DNA of 64,000 bases, from assembly GCA_903934285.1 (NCBI GenBank), contig CAIZNN010000073.1, forward strand, positions 1-64,000, written 5' to 3'. A program made the translations under genes and the position numbers. Below, one piece after another: positions 40,724 to 50,675 of this stretch. The notes under the pieces are model-generated. The model was not told the origin of the DNA. It saw nothing but the letters and a program-made list of their open reading frames with translations, and searched no databases. Each line of letters opens with the position of its first letter. The stretch's first letter is position 1. This stretch comes from Akkermansiaceae bacterium. Lineage in GTDB: Bacteria > Verrucomicrobiota > Verrucomicrobiia > Verrucomicrobiales > Akkermansiaceae.

Positions 40724-41659
40724 TCAAGCTTGGAGGTCGGCCGCGATGGCATCGAGCACATCGAGTTCGGGCCGGAAATTCGCCGCGTGATAGGAACTGC
40801 GGACCAGTGGCCCGCTGGCGACATGCCGGAACCCTTTGGCCAAGGCGATTTGCCTGAGTTCATCAAACACCGTCGGGTCGACGTATTCGATCACCGGCAG
40901 ATGCTTGGGCGAGGGGCGGAGGTATTGGCCGAGGGTCAGCACGGTGACGTCGTGGGCGCGCAGATCGTCCATGGCTTGGCAGATTTCGGCGTGCTGTTCG
41001 CCCAAGCCGAGCATCAGGCCGCTTTTGGTGGCCACCTTGCCGTGCACCATGGCCTTGGCCTTTTTCAGGACGGTAAGGCTGCGTTGGTATTGGGCGCGCG
41101 AACGGACCAGCGGGGTCAGGCGTGCGACGGTTTCGAGGTTGTGGTTGAAAATGTGCGGGCGGGCCGCCATCACCATGGCCAACGCCCAATCGCGGTCATT
41201 GAAGTCCGGCACCAAGACCTCGATGATGGTTTCGGGGTTGAGCGCGCGGACCGCCTGGATGGTTTGTTGGAAATGGCCGGCGCCGCCATCGCGCAGATCG
41301 TCGCGGGCGACGGCGGTAATGACGACGTGGCGCAGCTTCATGCGGTGAGTGGCCTCGGCCACGCGCTGGGGCTCATCGGCTTCGAGCGGGTCGGGCCTGG
41401 CGGTTTTGATCGCGCAAAACCCGCAGGCGCGGGTGCATTTTTCCCCGCCGATCATGAAGGTGGCGGTGCCGTGGCTCCAGCATTCCCAACGGTTCGGGCA
41501 CTGGGCTTCTTCGCAAACGGTGACCAATTTGAGGTCGGTGACCAGGGACTTGGTGGACCAGAAGGTCGGGTCGCTCGGCAGCCTGACCTTGATCCACGAG
41601 GGCTTCCTGTCCCGGTGCAAGGACGGATCCAATTCTTGATTTGTGCCACAGCCACTCAT
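40724..41659 (-). CDS. lipA: lipoyl synthase
   Basis: CEEAQCPNRWECWSHGTATFMIGGEKCTRACGFCAI (both Fe-S clusters), VTILTLGQYLRPS-like (VTVLTLGQYLRPSPKHLPV). Confidence 0.97.
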   Translation of the reverse strand: MSGCGTNQELDPSLHRDRKPSWIKVRLPSDPTFWSTKSLVTDLKLVTVCEEAQCPNRWECWSHGTATFMIGGEKCTRACGFCAIKTARPDPLEADEPQRVAEATHRMKLRHVVITAVARDDLRDGGAGHFQQTIQAVRALNPETIIEVLVPDFNDRDWALAMVMAARPHIFNHNLETVARLTPLVRSRAQYQRSLTVLKKAKAMVHGKVATKSGLMLGLGEQHAEICQAMDDLRAHDVTVLTLGQYLRPSPKHLPVIEYVDPTVFDELRQIALAKGFRHVASGPLVRSSYHAANFRPELDVLDAIAADLQA

Positions 41660-41871
41660 TGCGGGCGGAAGCTACCCTTGGAAAGTCCCACCGCAAAGCC
41701 GAAAATGGCTTGAGAAATCCGAATATTGCGGGATTTTCTCGGATTCAAGCAAAGCCGGCTGGCGGCGGCGCTTGGATCCACGGGAAATCCGGCGGAGAAA
41801 TCCGCTGGGAATTCGTTGTATTTAGTGTAACTCTCCGCCACCCGCTCAAAACCGAGCCGTCGTCCGCTCTC

Positions 41872-44595
41872 ATGTCCGAACCCACCACTCCACCCGTTGC
41901 CACGGTTGCCATTCCCGAGTCGCTGCATCGGCAGCTCGAGGACTTTCGCCGTCATCTGTGGCGGGTGAAGGTTTTCGAGGCGGTGGCCGCCGGGTTGGTG
42001 GGCTTGTTGGTGTCGTTTCTGCTGGTTTACGGCTCGGACCGGATCTGGGTCACTCCGCAACTGGTGCGGCTGGGCATTCTGCTCGGCGGCACCTCGTTGT
42101 TTGGGGTGTTTGCGCCATTCTGGCTGCACCGCTGGGTCTGGCGGCATCGGCGCAAGGCGCAGCTCGCCCGCTTGATTGCGCGGCGGTTCCCCGGTCTGGG
42201 CGACCGCCTGCTGGGCGTCATCGAGTTGCAAGACCAGCATGAGAGTGCCGACTCGCTTTCGCCACGCCTGCGTGCGGCGGCGATGGAAGTGGTGGCGGCC
42301 GAGGCGGGCCGCCGCAGTCTGCACGAGGCCTTGCCGCCACCGCGCCACCGGCGGTGGGCGTTGGCATTGCTGGTGCTGGCGGGGGGCGCGGCGGCGGTGC
42401 TGACCCTCACGCCCCGCGCCGGGCTCAATGCGCTCCAGCGCTGGCTGCTGCCGCTTTCCGATACCGAGCGCTACACCTTCACCCGCCTCGACCAGCCATT
42501 GGCGTATTTGGCCGTGCCATATGGCGAGGCCTTCGATGTGACGATGCGGCTGTCGCAAGATTCGGAACAACATCCGGGCAGCGCCACCGGCCGCTACGGC
42601 CTGCAACCCGGGGTCAATGCAACCCTTGAGGGCGGGAGTTATCATTTTGCGTTCCCCGGCCAGCAGGATCCAGGCACGGTGGTGTTTCGCATCGGGGATG
42701 CCGTGCATGCCTTGAAGGTCGAACCGATCCAACGCCCCTCCGTCAAGGCGGTGGCCGCCACCGTCACCCCCCCTGCTTATCTGGCTGTTCCAGAACAAAC
42801 CGTCGACTTGAGCAACGGCGTGCTCAGCGCCGTGGAAGGCAGCCGGGTCCGCATCAAGCTCACCACCAACCGCGCCTTGGCCTCCGCCACCTACGGGCCG
42901 ACGCGCGCCTTGCTGGCCGCCGATACCGGGGCGGTGCCTGCCGCCACGCCTGCGGTGCCTTCCCCCGCCCCAGTCCCCGCCCCCGCCCCCGCCCCCGCCC
43001 CCGCGCCGCCGCACACGCCGCTGGAGGGAGCGCTCACGCCCCAGGGCAACGATTCGCTCACGCCGGAGTTTGAGGTGGGCAAGGTGCCGTTTGAAATCCC
43101 CTTTGCTTGGAAAGACCAATACGGGCTCGCCGGTGAGGCCGGATTCCGGCTGCGGGTGGACGCGCTGGGCGACTCCGCCCCCGCCTGTTACCTGCAAGGA
43201 ATTGAGCGGCAGAAGGTGATGCTGGCGCAGGAAAGCGTCGCTTTTGAAGTGCTCACGGAGGATGATTTCGGCATCAAGCTTGCCGGCTTCGAGTGGTCGG
43301 GCGAGTTCACCAAGCCGAGCGGTGAGGTGCCAGCCAAGGGGGAAATCAAGCTGGTTGAGGGCGCGTCGCAGCAGCAGCGGCTGACCCGTGCGGCCGCCTT
43401 TTCACCCAAGGCCTTTGGCATCAGCCCGCAGAAAATCACGCTGCGCGGGTTTGCCGAGGATTATTTTCCCGGGCGCGGGCGGGTTTACTCTGAGCCGGTG
43501 ACGATTCACGTGCTCACCACCGATGAGCACGCGCAGTTGTTGAAAAGCCAGTTTGACCGAGTCATCACCGAGTTTGAAGATTTGGCCCGGCGCGAGGAAA
43601 GCCAGTTGGACGAAACCCAACGCCTCGATGACCTCAAGGGCGACGAACTCCAAACCGAGGACAACCGCAAACGCCTCACCGCCCAGGAACAAGCCGAAAC
43701 CGACAACACCCAGCGCATGGAGAACCTCACCCAGCGCACCGAACAACTCATGCAGGATGCCGCCCGCAATGGCGAAATCGACAAGGCCACCCTGCAAAAA
43801 ATGGCCGAATCCCTCAAGTCCATGCAGGAACTCGGCAAGCAGGACATGCCCAAGGTGCAAGGGAAAATGGCCGATGCCCAGGAACAATCCAACACCCCGG
43901 AAAAAACCGACAAGGATGTGGCAGAGGCCGCAGACGCCCAGGCCAAGGTCGTCGAGAAAATGAAAGAGGCCATCGCCAAGGCCAATGATGCCAACCGCCG
44001 CATGGAGGCCGGCACCTTCGTCAACCGCTTGAAAAAAGCCGCCGCCGAGGAAGACGCCGTCGCCGGGTCGCTGATCGAGGGTTTCGCCAGCCTGCTCGGC
44101 ACCAAGACCAGCGAGATCACCGCCAAGGACAGCCGCCGCCTCAAGGAGGCCAACCGCCAACAATCCGACACCGCCGCGGATGTGCGCTGGATCCAGGAGG
44201 ATTTGGGGCATTATTTTGCCCGCACCGAAAAAGACGCCTTCAAGCAGATCTTCGATGAGATGCGCGAAACGAAGATTGATATGGGGCTGGAAGATGTCCG
44301 CGCCCGCCTGCGCGACAATCATTCCTACCTCGCCACCGAGGGCGCCAAACAATGGGCCGCCAAACTCACCGAATGGGCCAAAAAACTCGAAGGCGAAATG
44401 AAAGACGATCCACCAGGCGGCGGCGGCGGTGACGGTGCCCAGCCCAATCCCGAGGACGAGGATTTCGAGTTCATGTTGCGCGTCATGAAATTGATCCAAC
44501 AGCAACAGGATCTGCGCGCCCAGACCCGCGCCCTCGAACAATTCCGCCGCTCCACCCAGCCCGCGCCAGCCCCCACCCCAGCGCCAACCCCATGA
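41872..44595 (+). CDS. large DUF4175-like membrane protein with long coiled coil
   Basis: Two N-terminal TMs, RRFPGLGDRLLGVIELQ, Pro/Ala linker, long Gln/Glu/Lys helical C-terminus. Start at MSEPTTPP; the ORF begins at 41641. Confidence 0.7.
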   Translation: MSEPTTPPVATVAIPESLHRQLEDFRRHLWRVKVFEAVAAGLVGLLVSFLLVYGSDRIWVTPQLVRLGILLGGTSLFGVFAPFWLHRWVWRHRRKAQLARLIARRFPGLGDRLLGVIELQDQHESADSLSPRLRAAAMEVVAAEAGRRSLHEALPPPRHRRWALALLVLAGGAAAVLTLTPRAGLNALQRWLLPLSDTERYTFTRLDQPLAYLAVPYGEAFDVTMRLSQDSEQHPGSATGRYGLQPGVNATLEGGSYHFAFPGQQDPGTVVFRIGDAVHALKVEPIQRPSVKAVAATVTPPAYLAVPEQTVDLSNGVLSAVEGSRVRIKLTTNRALASATYGPTRALLAADTGAVPAATPAVPSPAPVPAPAPAPAPAPPHTPLEGALTPQGNDSLTPEFEVGKVPFEIPFAWKDQYGLAGEAGFRLRVDALGDSAPACYLQGIERQKVMLAQESVAFEVLTEDDFGIKLAGFEWSGEFTKPSGEVPAKGEIKLVEGASQQQRLTRAAAFSPKAFGISPQKITLRGFAEDYFPGRGRVYSEPVTIHVLTTDEHAQLLKSQFDRVITEFEDLARREESQLDETQRLDDLKGDELQTEDNRKRLTAQEQAETDNTQRMENLTQRTEQLMQDAARNGEIDKATLQKMAESLKSMQELGKQDMPKVQGKMADAQEQSNTPEKTDKDVAEAADAQAKVVEKMKEAIAKANDANRRMEAGTFVNRLKKAAAEEDAVAGSLIEGFASLLGTKTSEITAKDSRRLKEANRQQSDTAADVRWIQEDLGHYFARTEKDAFKQIFDEMRETKIDMGLEDVRARLRDNHSYLATEGAKQWAAKLTEWAKKLEGEMKDDPPGGGGGDGAQPNPEDEDFEFMLRVMKLIQQQQDLRAQTRALEQFRRSTQPAPAPTPAPTP

Positions 44596-45242
44596 ACCCC
44601 CGCTTTCTAACAACATCCGCGTGGCTGCTCCTGGCCGCCACCGGCATTGCCGCGGAGGCCCCGGCGCAAGCCGCACCGGCCACCCCGGAGGATCCCGTCG
44701 CCAAGCATCAAACGGGCTCCACCAAGGTCGCTGACGAGCAGGATGAGCTCTCCGCCGATGTCCAACAACTCACCATCGAGCAAACCATCCCCAAGGTCAT
44801 CACGTTGTTCAAGGAAGTGGAAAACATCATGGACGAGGCCACCGACTGGCTCGCCGAGTATGACACGGGCGGCCGCACCCTGGCCGCGCAAACCGAAGTG
44901 ATCGAGAAAATCTACGAAGCCTCCAAGGAACGCCAGAAACAACAAGGCGGCAGCAAGTCCGGCGGCGCCATGATGGATATGATGGAGAAAATGATGCAGG
45001 AGGGCGAGGGCAAGGAAGGAGAAGGCAAAGACGGCAAGGGCAAGAAACCCGGCGATAAGGGCGGGCAAGGCATGACTGGCGACTCGGATGCCGCCAATGA
45101 GGCCACCGGTGGGGCCGGCGATGGCAAGAGTGAACTGCGGCGCATCCCCAAGGCGGCAGGCACCGCCGGCAGCGCCCTTCCCGAGGAGTTCCGCAAGGCC
45201 CTCGACGCCTACAACCGCGGCCTCGAGAAAAAGGTCAAATAG
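44592..45242 (+). CDS. secreted protein of unknown function
   Basis: Signal peptide; charged Gly/Lys-rich C-terminus. ATGA overlap with the upstream gene. Confidence 0.7.
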   Translation: MNPRFLTTSAWLLLAATGIAAEAPAQAAPATPEDPVAKHQTGSTKVADEQDELSADVQQLTIEQTIPKVITLFKEVENIMDEATDWLAEYDTGGRTLAAQTEVIEKIYEASKERQKQQGGSKSGGAMMDMMEKMMQEGEGKEGEGKDGKGKKPGDKGGQGMTGDSDAANEATGGAGDGKSELRRIPKAAGTAGSALPEEFRKALDAYNRGLEKKVK

Positions 45243-45251
45243 ACAGCTCCG

Positions 45252-45278
45252 AGTTATCAGTTATCAGTTATCAGTTAT
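45252..45278 (+). repeat. heptanucleotide repeat (agttatc)x3.9
   Basis: agttatcagttatcagttatcagttat, ending in the putative start codon (ATG at 45277). Confidence 0.9.
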
Positions 45279-46260
45279 GCGCAGGTATGCAACCATGTTG
45301 ATTTCAGCCTCGGTGGCGGTGGGTTCGGCTCAGGACCTGACCCGCCGCCAAGACGACACCGTGCCGCCGCAGGCGGAGTCGATCTATGAAAAAGGGCTCC
45401 AATACCTTGCCAAGGCCCAGAACGAACAAGGGGCATGGAACGACAGCACCGGCTCGGAGCCCGCCGCGGTCGGGCTGTGTGTCGCGGCCTTCCTCGCCCA
45501 TGGCGAGGATCCTAACAACGGACCGTATGCCAAGGTCATGCGCCGCGGCATTGACTATATCCTGACCCAACAAGATGCCTCGAACGGCTACATCGGCTCG
45601 AGCATGTACAATCACGCCTTTGCCACCAAGGCGCTGGCGGAATCCTACGGGGTGATCGACAACCCGAAGATCGCCCCCGCCTTGAAGAAGGCGGTGGAGC
45701 TCATTCTCAGCGCGCAGAAACGCAATCGACTGGGCGGTTGGCGCTACACCCCGCAATCCACCGATGCGGACACCACGGTGACCGGTTGCAACATGGTCAC
45801 GCTGTTTGCCGCGCGCAACGCCGGCATTGCGGTGCCGGATGAGGCGATCAAAAAAGGCCTGGCGTTTCTGGCGAAGTGCCGCAGCGGCGACGGGTCGTAT
45901 GGTTATACTTCCGCGTTTGGTGGCAAGCCGACCCTCACCGCGATTGGTTCGCTCTGCTTGTCGCTGGCCAAGGAAAAAGACACCAAAGGCTACAAAGCCA
46001 GCTTGGAGTATCTGAAGAAAAACCTCGATTACCGGGAGCGCTACTACCCTTACTACTACGAGTATTACATGTCCCAGGCATTGTTCCATGCGGATGAGGA
46101 GGCGTGGCGCGAGTGGAACGCGCGCAACATCCGCTACCTCGGCACCATCCAAAACCGCGAGGGCGCCTTCCCGGGAAATCAGGGCGCCTCGTTCAACACC
46201 GCCGGGGCCTTGCTCTCACTCGCCCTCAATTACCGCTATCTGCCCATCTACGAAAAATGA
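45277..46260 (+). CDS. prenyltransferase/squalene-oxidase-repeat (alpha/alpha toroid) protein
   Basis: GLQYLAKAQNEQGAWNDS, GIDYILTQQDASNGYIGSSMYNHAFATKALAESYG, GLAFLAKCRSGDGSYGYTS repeats; short signal. Confidence 0.82.
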   Translation: MRRYATMLISASVAVGSAQDLTRRQDDTVPPQAESIYEKGLQYLAKAQNEQGAWNDSTGSEPAAVGLCVAAFLAHGEDPNNGPYAKVMRRGIDYILTQQDASNGYIGSSMYNHAFATKALAESYGVIDNPKIAPALKKAVELILSAQKRNRLGGWRYTPQSTDADTTVTGCNMVTLFAARNAGIAVPDEAIKKGLAFLAKCRSGDGSYGYTSAFGGKPTLTAIGSLCLSLAKEKDTKGYKASLEYLKKNLDYRERYYPYYYEYYMSQALFHADEEAWREWNARNIRYLGTIQNREGAFPGNQGASFNTAGALLSLALNYRYLPIYEK

Positions 46261-47888
46261 CGCGCCCCCTTGCCCTCTTATTGTTAGCCGGGCTGCCCTG
46301 GGGGCTCGGCGCCGCGCCGCTCCCACCCCGCCAGGACTTGCTGCGCTTCATCAACGGCGATCAACTGCACGGCTCGTTCCAAGGCATCAAGGAGGGCATG
46401 CTGGCGGTCTGGCAACGGCCGGATCTAGCAGCCCCGGGCGAGTTCAAGTCCAACCAGATCCAGCGCATCATTCTGCGCGCCGGACGACCCGCCAAATCCA
46501 ACGAATCCCTCGCCCATGTGGCGCTGGTCAATGGCGACCGCTTGCCGGGCACCCTCATCGCGCTGGATGACGAGACGGTCACCGTGGACACCTCCTTCGC
46601 CGGCACGATGCACCTCCCGCGCAAGTTGGTGGGCATGATCGCGCCGATGCCGCTGGGCGGGCGGGTACTCTATCACGGCCCGTATTCCGAGGATGGCTGG
46701 CTGATGACCAATCCCGATTTCCCCGAGGGCATTCCGGCAGCCCCCCCGGCCGTCGCCAAGGATGCCGACCCGGCGGCACTTGAGGACGACAAGGCGGTGG
46801 CTGAGGACGCGGCAGATGGCGAGGCGGACCAAGACAAGGACAAGGGGAAAGACGCAAAACCGACTGCCATTCCACGCTGGGATTTTTCGGGTGCGGCGTG
46901 GTATTGGAATCAAAAGCATGGTGCCACTGCGCTGGTGCGCAAGACAGGAATGACGGACCGCTCGATGCTCCGCTTCAACCTGGCCTGGCACAACCGGCTC
47001 ATGCTCTGCCTGGCCTTTCACGCCGATTTTGCGCGGCCGGCGAAACCTGCGGCTGATGCGGACGACGACGGGAAAGCCAAGGAGGAGGCGAAGAAGCGCA
47101 TGATGCAGAACGGTTTTGGTCCCGGCGATGCGTCATCCCTGCCGCAATTGTTCGGCAATAGCTATGTGCTGCAGATCAACTCGGGCTATGCGGTGTTGCT
47201 GCGTTGCGGCTTCGATGAGAAAGGCAATCCCACCATGGAGCGGATTCAAGTGAATAATCCCACCATCCGCTTGGCGGAAACCGGCGCCGCCACCTTTGAA
47301 CTGCGCTGTGACCGCCGCAAGGGCACCATCCTGCTCTACATCGATGACGAGTTCGCCATGCAGTGGTCCGAGCCGGGACTCGCCGAGGCGGGCGGCTACG
47401 CCGGCAAGGGCGACGGCATCGGCTTCCTCACCCAGATGGACAATTCCCCGGTGCGCATTTCCGACTTGGTCATCGCCGAATGGAACGGCATGCCGGACTC
47501 GGCACGCAGCATGCAGGTCGATGAGCAGGATATCGTCCTGCTCACCAACGGCACCGATCGCTTCTCCGGTAAAGTCACCGGCTTCCAGGGCGGCAAATTG
47601 CAGCTGCACGGGAAATTCGGCTCCTTTAGCTTTCCCCTTGAGGAAATTGCCGAGGTCCGCTTCGCCGCCGACAGTCTCTCCAAGTCCGAAGACAGCAACG
47701 CTGAACGCATCATCGTGCGGCTCGACCCGATCGGCAACATCACCGGCAAGCCGCTCACCGGCGATGCCAGCACCCTCAAGTTGCTCACCCCCTACGCCGG
47801 CGCTATCAACCTCAACCTCGAATCCGCCATCATCCTCGATTTCCAACCCTCTAACAATTTTCTTGATGACTGGGACCCCCAATTCTAA
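46257..47888 (+). CDS. secreted NGD-repeat/LamG-like protein, paralog 1
   Basis: Signal MTRPLALLLLAGLPWGLGA; LRFINGDQLHGSF, VALVNGDRLPGTLIALDDETVTVDTSFAGTMHLPRKLV, YHGPYSEDGW, VLLTNGTDRFSGKVTG. ATGA overlap with upstream gene. Confidence 0.7.
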   Translation: MTRPLALLLLAGLPWGLGAAPLPPRQDLLRFINGDQLHGSFQGIKEGMLAVWQRPDLAAPGEFKSNQIQRIILRAGRPAKSNESLAHVALVNGDRLPGTLIALDDETVTVDTSFAGTMHLPRKLVGMIAPMPLGGRVLYHGPYSEDGWLMTNPDFPEGIPAAPPAVAKDADPAALEDDKAVAEDAADGEADQDKDKGKDAKPTAIPRWDFSGAAWYWNQKHGATALVRKTGMTDRSMLRFNLAWHNRLMLCLAFHADFARPAKPAADADDDGKAKEEAKKRMMQNGFGPGDASSLPQLFGNSYVLQINSGYAVLLRCGFDEKGNPTMERIQVNNPTIRLAETGAATFELRCDRRKGTILLYIDDEFAMQWSEPGLAEAGGYAGKGDGIGFLTQMDNSPVRISDLVIAEWNGMPDSARSMQVDEQDIVLLTNGTDRFSGKVTGFQGGKLQLHGKFGSFSFPLEEIAEVRFAADSLSKSEDSNAERIIVRLDPIGNITGKPLTGDASTLKLLTPYAGAINLNLESAIILDFQPSNNFLDDWDPQF

Positions 47889-49230
47889 CAACCTCGCCCG
47901 TGTCCTCGCGGGCCTCGCCAGCCTGGCTGGCATCATCGCGCCACCGCTGGTGGCCGACGATGTGTTCCTTGAAGGTGCCGAGCGGCTCTCTGGCAACGTG
48001 CGCGCCATCAACGCCAACGGCTCGGTGCTGCTTGAAACCCCGCTCGCACCGGAACCCGTCCCACTCAAGGCCGACAGCGTTAGAAAAGTGCTGTTCAGCG
48101 AGCCGGCCGGCACCGCCGGGGCTGGCAGTTGCGGTGTGACGCTGGTCAATGGCGACGTGCTTCCGGGCGACATCGAGGGCATCGATGACAAGAATCTAAC
48201 GCTGAATTCGAGCGTAGCCGGACACTTTGTCATCCCCCGCGACATGGTGTACTCGCTACAACTCGGGGTGCGCCAGCCGAATGCCCTCTATACCGGGCCG
48301 GATGGTCTCAACGGCTGGTTGCGCGAGCCCGCCAGCGCCGAGCACTGGGCCTTCGCCGACGAGGCGTTGCAGGTGCGCGGCAGCGGCAAGCTCAGCCGCG
48401 AGTTCGAGCTGCCGCCGCAATTTGTGGTGCGTTTCAAGCTGGGATGGGAGAACGAGCCGAACATCCGGTTCTCATTTGCCGCGGCCCCCGGCACCGGCGA
48501 GGGCGCGCGGGACCGCTATTACCTGCAGTTCAATGCCGCCGGCATTGAGCTCAAGCGCGAGGCGGCCAGTGGCAGGCGTTATACGACCATCGCCACCCTC
48601 AACCGGCTCCCCAAACAGTATCCGGGCAAACGCTTGACGATCGAAGTGCGCGTGGATCGCCCGGGCCGGACACTGCAGCTTTATCTCAACGACGAACCGG
48701 AGGGTCCGTTCAAGGATCCCGTGGCCAAGGCACCCGCGGCCAGTGGCATCATGTTTGAAAGCATGGTTGAAGAAGGCGCCACCGTCCGGATCAGCCACAT
48801 CGAGGTGTTGGATTGGAATCTCAAGGGCGAGCGCCGCCACACCGAAGATCGCGGCGATGTGACCAAGGATGTCCTGATCGGCAGCAAGTCCGAGCGCTTC
48901 AGCGGCACGCTGGTGGCAGCAAAAAAAGGCCCGGCAAGTTTGCTCTATGTTTTCAAAAGCGCCTTTCAGGATGAGCCCCTCGAGGTGCCGGAGGGGGAGA
49001 TTTCCACCGTGTTTTTTGTCGGCAAGAAGGACGCCGCTGCCACTGCCGCCAAGGACCCCTTCATCCTCCAGTTGCGCGGTGGCGGCTCACTCCACGTGGC
49101 TTCCTGCGCGTTCGCCGCCACCCAGGTCGAGGCCACCCATCCGTTGTTGGGCCGTTTGACGTTGCGGCGCGATGGCGTGGCGGCCTTCGAGCGGGTCAGC
49201 GCCAAATCCAAGGAGGCCACCGAGCCATGA
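47866..49230 (+). CDS. secreted NGD-repeat/LamG-like protein, paralog 2
   Basis: VTLVNGDVLPGDIEGIDDKNLTLNSSVAGHFVIPRDMV, LYTGPDGLNGW, LTIEVRVDRPGRTLQLYLNDEPEG. Overlaps paralog 1 by 23 bp. Confidence 0.7.
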   Translation: MTGTPNSNNLARVLAGLASLAGIIAPPLVADDVFLEGAERLSGNVRAINANGSVLLETPLAPEPVPLKADSVRKVLFSEPAGTAGAGSCGVTLVNGDVLPGDIEGIDDKNLTLNSSVAGHFVIPRDMVYSLQLGVRQPNALYTGPDGLNGWLREPASAEHWAFADEALQVRGSGKLSREFELPPQFVVRFKLGWENEPNIRFSFAAAPGTGEGARDRYYLQFNAAGIELKREAASGRRYTTIATLNRLPKQYPGKRLTIEVRVDRPGRTLQLYLNDEPEGPFKDPVAKAPAASGIMFESMVEEGATVRISHIEVLDWNLKGERRHTEDRGDVTKDVLIGSKSERFSGTLVAAKKGPASLLYVFKSAFQDEPLEVPEGEISTVFFVGKKDAAATAAKDPFILQLRGGGSLHVASCAFAATQVEATHPLLGRLTLRRDGVAAFERVSAKSKEATEP

Positions 49231-50633
49231 TCTTCCGCCTAGCATGCATGGTGTTCGCCGCCCCGCTGGTGCTGGTGGCCGCCGAGGAGCCGCCATCCAT
49301 CATCCGCTTCGCCAATCCCGCGATGGACCAACTCTCCGGAACCCCCGGCGCCCTCACCGCCGACCGGATCGTGTGGAATTCCCCGATCCTTGAAAAACCC
49401 ACGCCGTTTTGGCTGAAAAGTGTGCTGGAAGTGACGCTGCCGACGACGCAGCCGGACTTCAACGCAACGCATGAGGCCACCCTCACCCTGACCAACGGGG
49501 ATCACGTCCGCGGCCAGATCGGCGCGGTCACCGATGATACCATCAGCCTCGATACGTGGTATGCCGGGCGGCTCAACTTCCGCCGGGTCATGGTCAAGGA
49601 GGTCGTCATTGACGCCCGGCCCACGCTGGTGTTCAACGGCCCGACCGGACTGGACGGTTGGACCCAATCCGCCAAAACCGCCACTTGGACCTACGACAAC
49701 GGCGCCTTGCGCACCACGGCCAATCTGGGCATCGGCCGGGAACTGGAATTGCCCGACGAATGCAGCATCGGCTTCGATGTCGCGTGGCGCGGCGGGCTGA
49801 TGCTCAATTTCAATTTTTTTGCGGATGACGTCAGCACGGACAGTCCGACGCAAGGTTACCAAATCAGTTGCCAAGGGTCCTACGCGAGTATTCGCCGCCA
49901 GAACGCCGGCATGCAGTTCGGTGACGTGGCCAACATCCCCGAATTCAAGGAAAATGAAAAGGTCCGCCTCGAGGTGCGCGCCAGTCGCAAGTCCGGCAAT
50001 ATTTGCTTGTTCATCAATAGCCGCTGCGCCGCGCTGTGGAAGGATCCGGGCGTGGCCAAGGGCAAACTTGGCAAATGCATCCAGTTTGTCCCGCGTGGCA
50101 AGGAGGCGATCCGCATTTCCCGCATCAGGGTGGCCGCCTGGGACGGCAGCTTGGAGGAAGTGCCCGATGAGGATGCCGCCATGTTGGGCATGGGCATGGG
50201 CCTCCGCCGCCTGCAGATGGGCAACGGCAATGCGGAACTCAAACCCGAGTCCAAACCCAAACCCACCGAGGACGGTCGCATGAAACTGCGCAATGGCGAT
50301 TCGATCGGCGGCGAGGTGACCTCGATCATCGATGGGGTGATCACCATCAAAACCCCGTTTGCCGAAGTCAAATTGCCGGTGGCCCGTGTCCGCAACATCA
50401 TCCTCAAGCCGGCTGCACTCGAAGAACCCATCCGCCGCAATGGCGATGTGCGCGTGTGGTTTGCTGACGATTCCTCGCTGGTGTTTTGTCTCGATGCAAT
50501 GACCCCGGACACCCTCACCGGCCACAGCCAACTCTTCGGCAACGCCACCTTCAAACTCGCCGCCTTCAACCGCATCGAATTCAATATCTACGACCCCCAG
50601 GTGTGCGACTTGCGCGCCAAGGAAGACCTGTAG
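49227..50633 (+). CDS. secreted NGD-repeat/LamG-like protein, paralog 3
   Basis: LTLTNGDHVRGQIGAVTDDTISLDTWYAGRLNFRRVMV, FNGPTGLDGW, MKLRNGDSIGGEVTSIIDGVITIKTPFAEVKLP. ATGA overlap. Confidence 0.7.
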   Translation: MIFRLACMVFAAPLVLVAAEEPPSIIRFANPAMDQLSGTPGALTADRIVWNSPILEKPTPFWLKSVLEVTLPTTQPDFNATHEATLTLTNGDHVRGQIGAVTDDTISLDTWYAGRLNFRRVMVKEVVIDARPTLVFNGPTGLDGWTQSAKTATWTYDNGALRTTANLGIGRELELPDECSIGFDVAWRGGLMLNFNFFADDVSTDSPTQGYQISCQGSYASIRRQNAGMQFGDVANIPEFKENEKVRLEVRASRKSGNICLFINSRCAALWKDPGVAKGKLGKCIQFVPRGKEAIRISRIRVAAWDGSLEEVPDEDAAMLGMGMGLRRLQMGNGNAELKPESKPKPTEDGRMKLRNGDSIGGEVTSIIDGVITIKTPFAEVKLPVARVRNIILKPAALEEPIRRNGDVRVWFADDSSLVFCLDAMTPDTLTGHSQLFGNATFKLAAFNRIEFNIYDPQVCDLRAKEDL

Positions 50634-50675
50634 GCGCCACCCGGCGGGTCGCCGCGCCTCACCCGCTCACCGGCT

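Noticed and set aside
41656-44676. Large minus-strand ORFs (513 aa, 424 aa) opposite the DUF4175-like gene
   Set aside because: Low-complexity antisense ORFs; the plus strand has operon structure and plausible domains.
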